From the NCBI GenBank assembly GCA_018666235.1, contig JABJAB010000068.1, forward strand, positions 1 through 64,000: a stretch of DNA of 64,000 bases, in the 5' to 3' direction. Shown here piece by piece: positions 1 through 8,850 of this stretch (position 1 is its first letter; each line of letters begins with the position of its first letter). The stretch is from Ilumatobacter sp. (GTDB taxonomy: Bacteria; Actinomycetota; Acidimicrobiia; Acidimicrobiales; Ilumatobacteraceae). Under the pieces are notes generated by a model. It worked only from the letters and a program-made list of their open reading frames with translations, searched no databases and was not told where the DNA came from. Made by a program: the position numbers and the translations under genes.

Positions 1-2
1 CC

Positions 3-893
3 GACCTCGGCGTGAAGGAAGCGCAGGAACACGGCTTGATCGCCGGACCGCGGATGCAGTTGTCGATCACCATCCTCAGCCAGACCGGGGGCCACGGCGA
101 TGGATGGGAGGTGTGCGGAGCACACATGCCGGGGATGATGGATGAGCATCCGGGTCGGCCGCACAACATCGTCGACGGGCCCGAGGAGATGCGCAAGAAG
201 GTCCGCGAACTGATCAGAGCGGGCGCTGACGTGATCAAGGTGTGCACATCGGGCGGTGTGATCTCGACGCGAGACGATCCTCAGCATGCGCACTTCATGG
301 CGGACGAACTCGATGTGCTTGTTGCGGAGGCCACGGCTGCAGGTCGTTTCGTGATGGCTCACGCTCAGGCGACCGATGGGATCAAGAACGCCATTCGAGC
401 CGGGATTCGATCTATCGAGCACGGGATCTATCTCGATGACGAGGCGATTCAGATGATGCTCGATGCCGGCACGTATCTCGTCCCCACTCTGATCGCACCG
501 CTCGGCGTGCTCGAGGCAGCGGACCGCGGCGTCGAGCTTCCCGCCGTCATTCTCGACAAGTGCCGTGCTGTGATCGACGTCCATCACGAGTCGATCCGCA
601 AGGCCATCGACGCGGGCGTCAACATCGCGATGGGGACCGATTCTGGCGTCACCCCGCACGGCCAGAACCTGCGCGAACTCAGGGCGATGGCCGAACTCGG
701 GATGTCACCAACTGCCGTCTTCGAGTCGTCGACGCGGGTCGCCGCCGAGCTGATGGGAGTGGATCGCGACCTTGGCACGCTCGAAGTCGGCAAGCTCGCC
801 GACGCCGTCATGTTCAGTGGCACCGACCTCGACGTCAGCGATCTGCATCCCCGAGTCGAGCGTGTGTTTCAAGCCGGCGAACGCGTGGCCTGA
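3..893 (+). CDS. Amidohydrolase family protein (metal-dependent Xaa-Pro dipeptidase/imidazolonepropionase-like), 5'-truncated
   Basis: The frame is already open at the window edge, so the N-terminus with the usual HxH metal motif is missing; 296 residues are visible. What remains is typical of the amidohydrolase superfamily, prolidase-like branch: a lysine in VIKVCTSGG that would bridge the metals, a histidine in MAHAQAT, a second histidine in IEHGIYLDD, and the catalytic aspartate in MGTDSG. The C-terminal composite sheet (GTLEVGKLADAVMF) is intact. Members hydrolyse amide or peptide bonds in small substrates; the substrate cannot be read from this part. It converges on the FKBP lipoprotein gene with only about 20 nt between them. 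Confidence 0.85.
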   Translation, partial: DLGVKEAQEHGLIAGPRMQLSITILSQTGGHGDGWEVCGAHMPGMMDEHPGRPHNIVDGPEEMRKKVRELIRAGADVIKVCTSGGVISTRDDPQHAHFMADELDVLVAEATAAGRFVMAHAQATDGIKNAIRAGIRSIEHGIYLDDEAIQMMLDAGTYLVPTLIAPLGVLEAADRGVELPAVILDKCRAVIDVHHESIRKAIDAGVNIAMGTDSGVTPHGQNLRELRAMAELGMSPTAVFESSTRVAAELMGVDRDLGTLEVGKLADAVMFSGTDLDVSDLHPRVERVFQAGERVA

Positions 894-917
894 CGCTCAG
901 TCAGTGTGAGCGTGTCA
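891..917. terminator. Small bidirectional hairpin between convergent genes
   Basis: The 27 nt between and including the two stop codons form an inverted repeat: CGCTCA (894-899) pairs with TGAGCG (907-912), and the outer TGAC/GTCA also match. There is no T-run, so this is at best an actinobacterial-type hairpin terminator serving both strands. Confidence 0.4.
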
Positions 918-1853
918 GTAGGCCCCGAGGAGGTCGACGACGATCACAACATCGGTGTCGGCCGGCAGTCCGATCGTCGGGTTGCCCTCGTCGCCGAAGG
1001 CGAGTGACGGCGGGGCGGTGATCGCTCGACGGCCACCGACATTCATGCCTGGCATGCCCTGGACCAGTGCCGGGAATCCGGTCGGGTCCATCGGAATCTG
1101 AATCGGCTCGTCTGTCCAGGTGCTGTCGAGTTGGGCACCATTGTCCGCTCGGAAGAGAACGAGATGGAACACCGCGGTCTGCCCTTCTTCGAGTACCGCG
1201 CCGTCGCCTTCGATGAGATCTTCGAAGGACAGTTCAGTGGCACCTTCGGATGCCTCCACGCCGGACTCGGTCGGTGCATCAGCAGGATCGGGCTGCTTGA
1301 TAATGGACCGGACATCGATCACGAACGTCAGTGGTTCGTTCTCACGGATGACCTCACTCCGCGCTGCCTCGCCGTAGGCCAGGTCGCTCGGGATGTCGAG
1401 TTGAAGTTGTGCACCGGCTTGCACACCGATGAGTCCGTCGTTCCACCCGGCGATGACCTGTGCGTTGCCGAGCGGGCCGACGGCGAAGGGCGTTCCTCGG
1501 TCGTAGCTGTTGTCGAATTCCTCGCCATCGAGGCTGCGCACACCGATGTAGTCGACGATGACGGTGTCACCAAGTTCTGACTCGGGCCCGTCGCCTTCGG
1601 TCAACACGGTGACCTTGAGCTTCGTTGGCGCCTCTCCGGGAAAGGCGATGTCGGTCGGCTTATCGGGGCTCGTCGGCACGGGAGCCGACTCGATGGCGTC
1701 ATCGGTGACGGCCTCGTCGGCAACCGCTGATGAGTCGACGACATCGTCGACTGAGTCTTCGACTGCGGTATCCGGAGCGGCTTCGGAATCCGAGCCGGCA
1801 CACGCGGCACCGAGCAGGGAGAGGATGACAAGAATGGGAATCGTCCGACGCAT
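915..1853 (-). CDS. Lipoprotein with two FKBP-type peptidyl-prolyl isomerase domains
   Basis: 312 residues. A basic N-terminus, hydrophobic core and a cysteine after SLLGAA indicate a lipoprotein signal, followed by an acidic Ser/Asp-rich linker. FKBP domain 1 (about residues 75-185) has VIVDYIG and the VIAGWNDGLIG motif. Domain 2 (about 200-312) has LVQGMPGMNVGGRR and LAFGDEG. Both should fold as FKBP; isomerase activity on the outer membrane face is inferred. The start was moved to the ATG at 1853 because a TAGCGT -10-like hexamer (1861-1866) ends 7 nt upstream and overlaps the alternative GTG at 1862. It lies downstream of nadC on the same strand but has its own promoter. Confidence 0.85.
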   Translation of the reverse strand: MRRTIPILVILSLLGAACAGSDSEAAPDTAVEDSVDDVVDSSAVADEAVTDDAIESAPVPTSPDKPTDIAFPGEAPTKLKVTVLTEGDGPESELGDTVIVDYIGVRSLDGEEFDNSYDRGTPFAVGPLGNAQVIAGWNDGLIGVQAGAQLQLDIPSDLAYGEAARSEVIRENEPLTFVIDVRSIIKQPDPADAPTESGVEASEGATELSFEDLIEGDGAVLEEGQTAVFHLVLFRADNGAQLDSTWTDEPIQIPMDPTGFPALVQGMPGMNVGGRRAITAPPSLAFGDEGNPTIGLPADTDVVIVVDLLGAY

Positions 1854-1912
1854 GGCTGGCACGCTACTGGCGCGACTGCCAACGATTCGTTCACCCTCCC
1901 GGTGTGCAGATT

Positions 1913-2824
1913 TCAGAGGACTTCTTGCAGGTCGAGGCCGAAATCGAGCACGCGAGCCGAATGCGTCAGCTCACCGACGGCGATGAGATTGACGCCGGTC
2001 TCAGCGACCTGTCGAGCGGTGTCAACGGTGAGACCGCCACTCGCTTCGAGCCGAACATTTGGGTTCATCTCATTGCGGACACGCACGGCTTCGCGCATCT
2101 GATCCGGTGTGAAGTTGTCGATCAGCACATCGTCGGCTCCTGCGTCGATGGCAAGGCGCATGACGTCGACCGAGTCGACCTCGATCTGAACGGGGATGCT
2201 CGCTTCCAGGGCTTTGACGCGCGTGTACGCCTCGACGACCCCACCCGCGGCGGCGACATGGTTGTCCTTGACCAGGGCCATGTCCGACAAACCCATGCGA
2301 TGATTCACACCCCCGCCACAGCGCACCGCGTACTTCTCGAGCGCTCGCAATCCGGGAGTGGTCTTGCGGGTGTCGCGAACTGAGGCCGAGGTGCCCTCGA
2401 GTGCATCTGCCCACTTCCGGGTCAGCGACGCCACGCCGGAAAGGTGACAGAGCAAGTTGAGCGCGGTTCGTTCCGCAGTGAGCATGAGCCGTGTCGGCGC
2501 TGTGACTGCGACCACCTTCGTGCCAGGCTCGACTCGCGATGCATCGCGGACGAGGTACTTGAGTTCACTTGCCGTGTCCCCGCAGACGGTCTCGACCACC
2601 GCAGCGACGACAGGCAAGCCCGCCACAACACCGGCCTCGCGTGCCCCGAAGGTCGCAATGCTGCGCTGCTCGGCCGGAATCGTGGCGGTCGAGGTCACGT
2701 CGATGCCGCCCATCAAATCCTCGGCGATCGCGTGGCGGATCAAGCCTGACAGCGCATCGGGATCGAGTCCGGCGTCGAGTAGGTGTCGTCGCGTGGTTTC
2801 CGACAGCGGATGGAAGACGAACAT
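1913..2824 (-). CDS. nadC: Nicotinate-nucleotide pyrophosphorylase (quinolinate phosphoribosyltransferase)
   Basis: 303 residues, usual family length. Converts quinolinate and PRPP to nicotinate mononucleotide, CO2 and pyrophosphate, the last step of de novo pyridine ring synthesis. Diagnostic blocks are visible: RHAIAEDLMGGIDVTS near the N-terminus, RTALNLLCHLSGVA, RDTRKTTPGLRALEKYA, the KDNH motif, the IEVDSVD segment and an LEASGG phosphate-binding turn. It is the last gene of nadA-nadB-nadC, 30 nt after nadB. A TACACT hexamer (2831-2836) 6 nt upstream suggests an additional leaderless promoter of its own. Confidence 0.97.
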   Translation of the reverse strand: MFVFHPLSETTRRHLLDAGLDPDALSGLIRHAIAEDLMGGIDVTSTATIPAEQRSIATFGAREAGVVAGLPVVAAVVETVCGDTASELKYLVRDASRVEPGTKVVAVTAPTRLMLTAERTALNLLCHLSGVASLTRKWADALEGTSASVRDTRKTTPGLRALEKYAVRCGGGVNHRMGLSDMALVKDNHVAAAGGVVEAYTRVKALEASIPVQIEVDSVDVMRLAIDAGADDVLIDNFTPDQMREAVRVRNEMNPNVRLEASGGLTVDTARQVAETGVNLIAVGELTHSARVLDFGLDLQEVL

Positions 2825-2854
2825 CGCGGCAGTGTACGACGGGTCAGGAACCGG

Positions 2855-4534
2855 TCAGGAACCCCGGGGGGTTCCCGTGACGTCGATGGTGCCGGTCGCG
2901 TCGAGCGCCACGTCGAGATGCGTGCGCCACACGTCGCGTCGCTCGGGGAAGTCGGTGCGACGATGGCAGCCGCGGCTCTCGGTGCGGGCCTGTGCGGCGG
3001 CCACGATTGCTGTGGCGATGGTCAGCAGGTTGGTGCCCTCCCATGAACGCCGCGAGGGCTCTGCTGTGTCGTTGCCGGTGCCGAGAGTGTGAGCAATCGA
3101 TCCGAGCGCGCCCGCCGCTGACGCCAGCGACTCGGCGCTGCGCAACACGCCAACGTGACGGGACATCACCGAGCGAACTTCGCGCAGCCAGGATGGGTGC
3201 AGTAACGGAGCCGCCATCGGGTCGTTCGCAGCGGCCTGAATGTCGGGGTCGGGCCGCACAGCGTCAGGCAGTTCCCAAGCGAGATCGCGGCCGACTCTGG
3301 TCCCGGCGACGATCGACTCGGTCAAGCTGTTCGACGCCAGCCGGTTGGCGCCGTGGACGCCAGTGGCGGTGACCTCGCCCGCGGCGTAGAGGCCACGCAA
3401 TGCCGTGCCACCGTCAAGGCCGGCGCGGAGACCGCCGCACGCGTAGTGCGCGGCCGGTGCGACAGGGATGCGATCGGTCGCCGGGTCGAGCCCAATCTCA
3501 CGGCATGCGGCGGTGATTGACGGGAACCGCTCGTAGAAGCGCTCGCCCAGATGGGTGGCGTCGAGGTAAACGTGATCGTCGACACCGGCCGCGGCCTCGG
3601 CCATGCGCCGGCTGATCGCTGCAGCGACGACGTCACGCGGCGCGAGATCTTCTTGGGGGTGCACTCCCTCCATAATCCGTTCACCTGCGGCGTCATAGAG
3701 GATCGCCCCCTCCCCTCGAACTGCCTCGGACACCAATGCCTGCTGTCCGGTGGCATCTGCGCCACGCCACATCACTGTCGGGTGAAACTGGATGAACTCG
3801 ATGTCGGTCACCGGCAGGCCTGCCCGGAGGGCCATCGCCACGCCGTCGCCGGTCACCGCTGGGGGGTTCGACGTGGAGGCAAACACTTGGCCGTACCCGC
3901 CGCAGGCCATCACCACCGCTCGGGCTGTGATCGTTCCGACCGATACCAGCGCTCCACTCTCGTTCGTTTGACCAATTCGGACGCCGACGACTTGGCGCTG
4001 TCCGTCAGCTGCCGTGCCCATCACCAGGTCGAGGGCAAACGCTCGGGCCATCACATCGACGCCTGCACCGAGCGCGGACTCGTCGAGTGTGCGTTGAACC
4101 TCGGCGCCCGACTGGTCTCCGCCTGAGTGCACGATTCGATTGTGACTGTGCCCACCTTCACGGGTCAGCGCAATATCGGTGCCACCGTGCTCGGGGTCGA
4201 ACGCTGCACCGAGCCGCATCAGGTAGCGGATCGACTTCGGTGCTTCGGTGACGAGTTCGCGCACGACAGCCTCGTCGCAGAGACCCGCGCCTGCGGCGAG
4301 CGTGTCTCGGACGTGATTCTCGATCGTGTCCGACGGGTGGAGTACACCGGCCAAGCCACCTTGGGCCCATTGTGTCGATCCAGCTGACAGCACGTCTTTG
4401 GTCACGACGAGCACGCTGCGCACCGGGCGGCACGCGAGCGCCGCCGACAATCCGGCGGCTCCCGAACCGAGCACCACGACGTCAACATCGCGTTCCCATG
4501 TCGAGGCGGGCGCGGCAAGTCGGCGAGGCAGCAT
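2855..4534 (-). CDS. nadB: L-aspartate oxidase
   Basis: 559 residues. FAD enzyme that oxidises L-aspartate to iminoaspartate for quinolinate synthesis. The N-terminus carries the FAD-binding GSGAAGLSAAL motif; HNRIVHSGGDQSG and the ACGGYG and EFIQFHPT blocks match the NadB/SdhA flavoprotein family. The C-terminal helical domain is complete, ending in GTPRGS. It lies 17 nt after nadA and 30 nt before nadC. The motif set and the nad context rule out succinate dehydrogenase or fumarate reductase. Confidence 0.97.
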   Translation of the reverse strand: MLPRRLAAPASTWERDVDVVVLGSGAAGLSAALACRPVRSVLVVTKDVLSAGSTQWAQGGLAGVLHPSDTIENHVRDTLAAGAGLCDEAVVRELVTEAPKSIRYLMRLGAAFDPEHGGTDIALTREGGHSHNRIVHSGGDQSGAEVQRTLDESALGAGVDVMARAFALDLVMGTAADGQRQVVGVRIGQTNESGALVSVGTITARAVVMACGGYGQVFASTSNPPAVTGDGVAMALRAGLPVTDIEFIQFHPTVMWRGADATGQQALVSEAVRGEGAILYDAAGERIMEGVHPQEDLAPRDVVAAAISRRMAEAAAGVDDHVYLDATHLGERFYERFPSITAACREIGLDPATDRIPVAPAAHYACGGLRAGLDGGTALRGLYAAGEVTATGVHGANRLASNSLTESIVAGTRVGRDLAWELPDAVRPDPDIQAAANDPMAAPLLHPSWLREVRSVMSRHVGVLRSAESLASAAGALGSIAHTLGTGNDTAEPSRRSWEGTNLLTIATAIVAAAQARTESRGCHRRTDFPERRDVWRTHLDVALDATGTIDVTGTPRGS

Positions 4535-4551
4535 CAGATGATGTTCGCGAT

Positions 4552-5547
4552 CTATTCGGCGGTCGGCGACGTTGTGCCGATGGCGATCATCCGCTCGACC
4601 GACATGCGCGCTTGATCGGCGATGTCGGGATCGACCGTGACCTCATCGGTCAGGGTCCGCAGGCAGTTGAGGAGCTTGGCAGGGGTGATCATCTTCATGT
4701 ACTTGCACACCGCTGCGCGGTTGACCGCTTCGAACTCGACGTGAGGTGCCGCCTTCTGGAGTTGGTGGATCATGCCGGTCTCGGTGGCGACGAGGACCTT
4801 GCTTGCGGTGGTCTCGCGGGCAGCGGTGATCATCCCGCCGGTGGACAGGATCTTGGTCCTTTCCTCAGGCACAACGCCGGCCCCCACGAGGTAGAGGGCG
4901 CTGGTGGCGCAGCCGCACTCGGGGTGTACAAACAGTTCGGCATCGGGTTCGGCCTCGACGCGTTCCTTCAGATCGGCGCCGTTGATGCCGGCGTGCACAT
5001 GGCACTCGCCCATCCAAATGTGCATGTTCTCGCGGCCGGTGATGCGCTGGACGTGGGCGCCGAGGAATTGATCGGGCCCGAACAACACCGGGGTGTCGGC
5101 GGGGATCGAGTTGACGACATCGACGGCGTTCGACGACGTGCAGCAGATGTCGGTCTCGGCTTTCACCGCCGCGGTGGTGTTGACGTAGCTGACAACGACG
5201 GCACCGGGATGTTCTGCCTTCCAGGCTCTGAGCTGGTCGGCGGTGATTGTCTCGGCGAGGCTGCATCCGGCACGTTCGTCGGGAATGAGGACCGTCTTGT
5301 CCATGCTGAGGATCTTGGCGGACTCGGCCATGAAGTGGACGCCGCAAAACACGATCTTCGATGCTTCGACTTCGGCGGCCACACGACTCAAGCCGAGCGA
5401 ATCGCCGGTGTGATGCGCGATGTCTTGAATCTCGGGCAGCTGATAGTTGTGCGCCAGAATGACGGCGTCTTTTTCCTCGGCGAGCTGCAGCACCTGCTCA
5501 CGCCAGTCGGAGGGAAGCAGTTCCACATTCGTTGCGGTGTCGGTCAC
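4552..5547 (-). CDS. nadA: Quinolinate synthase A
   Basis: 331 residues. Condenses iminoaspartate with dihydroxyacetone phosphate to quinolinate using a 4Fe-4S cluster. The three cluster cysteines are the expected ones: VFCGVHFMAE, HPECGCATSAL and a C-terminal LNCLRTL; AHNYQLPEIQDIA and GDSLGLSR are family signatures. It is the first gene of nadABC. The GTG start at 5547 is supported by a TACGCT -10 hexamer ending 7 nt upstream and by the family N-terminus. Confidence 0.97.
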   Translation of the reverse strand: MTDTATNVELLPSDWREQVLQLAEEKDAVILAHNYQLPEIQDIAHHTGDSLGLSRVAAEVEASKIVFCGVHFMAESAKILSMDKTVLIPDERAGCSLAETITADQLRAWKAEHPGAVVVSYVNTTAAVKAETDICCTSSNAVDVVNSIPADTPVLFGPDQFLGAHVQRITGRENMHIWMGECHVHAGINGADLKERVEAEPDAELFVHPECGCATSALYLVGAGVVPEERTKILSTGGMITAARETTASKVLVATETGMIHQLQKAAPHVEFEAVNRAAVCKYMKMITPAKLLNCLRTLTDEVTVDPDIADQARMSVERMIAIGTTSPTAE

Positions 5548-5554
5548 GAGGCCC

Positions 5555-5560
5555 AGCGTA
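5555..5560 (-). promoter_or_regulatory. -10 hexamer of the nadABC operon
   Basis: TACGCT (minus strand), 7 nt before the GTG of nadA. The spacing predicts that transcription begins at or next to the start codon, giving a leaderless mRNA. No -35 box and no NrtR/NadR-like palindrome was recognised in the 131-nt gap to the next gene. Confidence 0.55.
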
Positions 5561-5678
5561 GGCCGCCCGACCGGCCACGTGATCAGTTCACCGGTTCGAA
5601 GGGGGTTGGGATTGCGGGCCGCGCCTCACCGCGCCTCGCCGCGCCCTGCTGCCCGCTCGTTCCCGGCAGACTGCGCTC

Positions 5679-6095
5679 ATGAAGATGAACCCCGCCCCAC
5701 CGTCGGCAATTGCAGCCGGCATCGTCTTCGCAGGTGCCGGCGTCGCCCACTTCGCGAAGCCCGACTTCTTCGAGGCGATCGTGCCTGACTGGTTTCCGGG
5801 CGCCGCGTTGGCCAACCGGGCAAGCGGAGCCGCCGAGCTGCTGCTTGGGCTCGGCATGTTCAACACCACGACACGGAAAATCTCCGCACTCGGATTGGTC
5901 GTGCTCACGATCGCCGTGTTCCCGGCGAACATCGATGCTGCGGTCAACAAGGTCGAGCCAAAACTGGTCGACGGCCGATTCACCCGGAGCGTTGGTACTG
6001 CAGCTGGCCCGGCCAACTGGGTCCGCCTCCCGATGCAGCTTCCGCTGCTCTGGTGGCTGTGGCGCGAATTCCGCAACGCAGCGCCTGCAGCTTGA
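5679..6095 (+). CDS. DoxX-like small membrane protein
   Basis: 138 residues with about four hydrophobic segments (approximately 10-27, 48-62, 66-82 and 112-130). The pattern GxGVAHFxxPDFFEAIVPDWFPG followed by a second helix with SGAAELLLGLG is characteristic of the DoxX/DoxX-like family, whose biochemical role is generally unknown. It is divergent from nadA and convergent with the IclR regulator, 7 nt away. No partner is evident. Confidence 0.75.
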   Translation: MKMNPAPPSAIAAGIVFAGAGVAHFAKPDFFEAIVPDWFPGAALANRASGAAELLLGLGMFNTTTRKISALGLVVLTIAVFPANIDAAVNKVEPKLVDGRFTRSVGTAAGPANWVRLPMQLPLLWWLWREFRNAAPAA

Positions 6096-6102
6096 CGGAG
6101 CG

Positions 6103-6765
6103 CTACAGCCGGATCTCGCTCGCCGCGGCCACGACCATGGCTCCGAAGCGTTTGCCAGGCTGCTTGGTGAGACGCTCGACCGGCCCGCTCACCGACAGTG
6201 CACCGATGATGGCGCCGTCGGCGGTGTGAATCGGAGCGCTCACGGAGGCAACGCCGGCCTCGCGCTCACCGACGCTCTGCATCCAGCCATTGCGGGCCCG
6301 CTCCCCTTCGAGCAACCGGCCGGACGAGCCGACCTCAATCGGCAGCAAGGATCCCTCGGGAACAATCCACCGCAAACCATGCGCTGATTCGAGTGACAAC
6401 ACACAACGTCGCTGGTTGCCCTCCCGCACGAACACCTGAACGGCCTCACCAGTTGCATCGCGCAGCGCAGTAGCGACCGGTCGAGCAACGTCGACGAGCG
6501 GAAAACGATCGGCCGACAACTGTCCGAGGGCGACCAGACCATGACCGAGTTCGAAGCGGCCAGCAGCGTCACGCCGGAGCAGGCCGTGCGCTTCCAGGGC
6601 ACTCGCCAGACGGTGTGCCGTGGCCCGGGGGAGGCCGGTCGAGGCCTGCAGCTGGGCGAGACCACACGGCGCATCGGAGACAGCTCGCATCACGACCATC
6701 GCCTTGTCGAGCACACCGACGCCAGTCACTGGCACGGGCGCAGCATTTTCCGATACCCTGTCCAT
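6103..6765 (-). CDS. IclR-family regulator, NdgR/AreB-like, divergent from leuCD
   Basis: 220 residues. The N-terminal winged helix (about 15-80) begins with GVGVLDKAMVVM and carries LPRATAHRLASALEAHGLL; the C-terminal IclR effector domain ends with the signature block GEREAGVASVSAPI and ALSVSGPVERL. Streptomyces NdgR and AreB have the same start motif and occupy the same place opposite leuC, where they control leucine synthesis. I therefore infer control of leuCD and autoregulation. A TACTGT hexamer (6775-6780) upstream and the neighbouring palindrome support this. Effector unknown. Confidence 0.88.
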   Translation of the reverse strand: MDRVSENAAPVPVTGVGVLDKAMVVMRAVSDAPCGLAQLQASTGLPRATAHRLASALEAHGLLRRDAAGRFELGHGLVALGQLSADRFPLVDVARPVATALRDATGEAVQVFVREGNQRRCVLSLESAHGLRWIVPEGSLLPIEVGSSGRLLEGERARNGWMQSVGEREAGVASVSAPIHTADGAIIGALSVSGPVERLTKQPGKRFGAMVVAAASEIRL

Positions 6766-6774
6766 ATCTCAAGA

Positions 6775-6796
6775 ACAGTATCTCACAATGTGGGAT
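6775..6796. promoter_or_regulatory. Divergent IclR/leuC promoter with a 17-bp palindromic operator candidate
   Basis: The 64-nt gap between the IclR gene and leuC contains ATCTCACA-A-TGTGGGAT (6780-6796), an inverted repeat with 7 of 8 matching pairs. It abuts the regulator's own -10-like TACTGT (minus strand, 6775-6780) and overlaps the likely -10 region of leuC. TATCTCA also occurs twice as a direct repeat, at 6765 and 6779, 14 bp apart. Binding by the adjacent IclR protein is inferred. Confidence 0.55.
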
Positions 6797-6829
6797 CCTG
6801 CAACCATCGAGGATCAACAGGAGTTTGCA

Positions 6830-8236
6830 ATGGGGAAGACCTTGCCAGAAAAAGTGTGGGACCGCCATCTGGTCCACTCCACCGAGGGTGAGCCGGAACT
6901 GCTCTACATCGACCTCCACCTCGTCCACGAAGTCACCAGCCCGCAAGCGTTCGACGGCCTCCGGCTGAGCGGTCGAGGCGTGCGCCGACCCGACCTCACG
7001 ATTGCGACCGAGGACCACAACGTCCCGACCGAGAACATCGACCAACCGATCGCTGACCCGATCTCCGCCAAGCAGATCGACACGTTGCGAGTCAACACCG
7101 CCGAGTTCGGCATCACGAACTTCCCCATGGGCGACCCCAACCAGGGCATCGTCCATGTCATCGGACCCGAGCAAGGTCGGACCATGCCGGGCATGACCAT
7201 CGTGTGCGGCGACTCCCACACCGCAACGCACGGTGCGTTCGGTTCCATCGCCTTCGGCATCGGCACCAGCGAGGTCGAACACGTGCTTGCGACGCAGACA
7301 CTCCCCCAAAGTCGCCCAAAGTGGATGTCGGTCACCGTCGATGGTGAACTCCAGCCCGGCGTCACGGCAAAGGACGTGATCCTCGCGATCCTCGGCGAGA
7401 TCGGCACCAGCGGCGGCATCGGCCACATCATCGAGTACCGCGGATCGGCCATTCAGGCACTCTCGATGGAAGGCCGCATGACCGTCTGCAACATGTCGAT
7501 CGAGGCCGGCGCCAAGGCCGGTCTCATCGCTCCTGACCAGACCACGTTCGACTACCTCGAGGGCCGCGCACAGGCACCGCAGGGCGCCAACTGGGATGCA
7601 GCCGTTGCCGACTGGAAGACCCTGTACACCGATGATGACGCCGTGTGGGACAAGGAAGTCGTGCTCGATGCCGCGCAGATCGCTCCGCACGTCTCGTGGG
7701 GCACCAACCCCGGCCAGGTCGCGTCCATCGACACACCGATTCCTTCACCAAGCGATTTCGACAGCGAGACCGCCCAGGAAACCGTGCAGCGAGCGCTCGA
7801 CTACATGGGCCTCGAAGCCGGCCAAAGCATGCGCGACGTCAGCGTCGACACGGTGTTCATCGGTTCGTGCACCAACAGCCGGATCGAAGACCTCCGGGCT
7901 GCCGCCGCGGTGATGGAAGGCCGCCAGGTCACCGTGCCGCGCGTGATGATCGTTCCGGGCAGCCACAAGGTCAAAGACCAGGCGATCGAAGAAGGCCTCG
8001 ACAAGATCTTCACTGCTGCTGGCGCCGACTGGCGCGAACCCGGGTGCTCGATGTGTCTCGCGATGAACCCCGACAAGCTCGCCCCCAAGGAGCGCGCCGC
8101 CTCGACCAGCAACCGCAACTTCGAGGGCCGCCAAGGCCCCGGTGGTCGAACTCATCTCGTCTCGCCGGCCGTCGCTGCGGCAACGGCGGTCAAGGGCACA
8201 TTCTGTACGCCTGGCGATCTGGAGGCAACGTCATGA
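6830..8236 (+). CDS. leuC: 3-isopropylmalate dehydratase large subunit
   Basis: 468 residues. With LeuD it isomerises 2- to 3-isopropylmalate in leucine synthesis. The cluster-ligand cysteines are in IGSCTNSRIEDL and GCSMCLAMNPD; GDSHTATHGAFG and the N-terminal KVWDRHLV are family signatures. The open frame extends upstream, but the ATG at 6830 gives the family N-terminus and has a good ribosome site, AGGAG at 6819-6823 with 6 nt spacing, which is unusual for this window. Its stop overlaps the leuD start. Confidence 0.97.
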   Translation: MGKTLPEKVWDRHLVHSTEGEPELLYIDLHLVHEVTSPQAFDGLRLSGRGVRRPDLTIATEDHNVPTENIDQPIADPISAKQIDTLRVNTAEFGITNFPMGDPNQGIVHVIGPEQGRTMPGMTIVCGDSHTATHGAFGSIAFGIGTSEVEHVLATQTLPQSRPKWMSVTVDGELQPGVTAKDVILAILGEIGTSGGIGHIIEYRGSAIQALSMEGRMTVCNMSIEAGAKAGLIAPDQTTFDYLEGRAQAPQGANWDAAVADWKTLYTDDDAVWDKEVVLDAAQIAPHVSWGTNPGQVASIDTPIPSPSDFDSETAQETVQRALDYMGLEAGQSMRDVSVDTVFIGSCTNSRIEDLRAAAAVMEGRQVTVPRVMIVPGSHKVKDQAIEEGLDKIFTAAGADWREPGCSMCLAMNPDKLAPKERAASTSNRNFEGRQGPGGRTHLVSPAVAAATAVKGTFCTPGDLEATS

Positions 8237-8817
8237 AGGCTGTGCAGGTCATCACCGGAACCGGTGTGCCATTGAAGCGGTCCGACGTCGACACCGACCA
8301 GATCATCCCCGCCGTGTGGTTGAAGCAGGTCGAACGCACCGGCTTCGAGAAGGGCCTGTTCTCTGCGTGGCGCGATCAGCAGGACTTCGTCCTCAACGAC
8401 GAGCGTTATGCCGGCGCCAACATCCTGGTCGCGGGCCCCGCCTTCGGCGTCGGCTCTTCACGGGAACATGCGGTGTGGGCCATCCAGCAGTACGGCTTCG
8501 ACGCTGTGATTGCGCCGAGCTTCTCAGACATCTTTCGCAACAACTGCACGAAGAACGGCCTCGTGCCGGTCGTGGTTCCTGAAGTAGTCGTCGAGGCGAT
8601 CTGGGCCGCCATCGAGCACGACCCCCAGACGTCGATCGTCGTCGACATGGAGCAACGCAAGGTCGAAGTGCCCGCTGCAAACATCGACGAACGATTTCCG
8701 ATGGATGACGCTACTCAGCACCGGTTCCTCAACGGCCTTGACGACATCGCCTTGACGATGACCCACGTCGACGAGATCACCAGCTTCGAGACGACCCGCC
8801 CCGCCTGGATGCGCTGA
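8233..8817 (+). CDS. leuD: 3-isopropylmalate dehydratase small subunit
   Basis: 194 residues. Starts with VITGTGVPLKRSDVDTDQIIPA, the standard LeuD opening, and carries the swivelling-domain motifs FGVGSSREHAVWA and DIFRNNCTKNGL. The ATG overlaps the leuC TGA by 4 nt, so the two subunits are translationally coupled. The open frame begins further upstream inside leuC, but that extension is a shadow. It ends in a long hairpin that includes the stop codon. Confidence 0.97.
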   Translation: MKAVQVITGTGVPLKRSDVDTDQIIPAVWLKQVERTGFEKGLFSAWRDQQDFVLNDERYAGANILVAGPAFGVGSSREHAVWAIQQYGFDAVIAPSFSDIFRNNCTKNGLVPVVVPEVVVEAIWAAIEHDPQTSIVVDMEQRKVEVPAANIDERFPMDDATQHRFLNGLDDIALTMTHVDEITSFETTRPAWMR

Positions 8818-8850
8818 GACGACTTGGTGCCAGGCACCAACTCGTCTCAG
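8814..8850 (+). terminator. Long near-perfect hairpin after leuD
   Basis: An 18-bp inverted repeat (8814-8831 and 8833-8850) with one mismatch; the arms begin CTGAGACGA and end TCGTCTCAG. The leuD stop codon lies inside the left arm. No T-tract follows. This would be a T-less, actinobacterial-type intrinsic terminator or a transcript-stabilising 3' hairpin. Confidence 0.7.

Noticed and set aside
4372..5682. 436-aa plus-strand open frame opposite nadA
   Set aside because: It is antisense to a complete nadA with all cluster cysteines. Its composition (His/Asp/Gly-rich, no motifs) is the usual GC-rich shadow.
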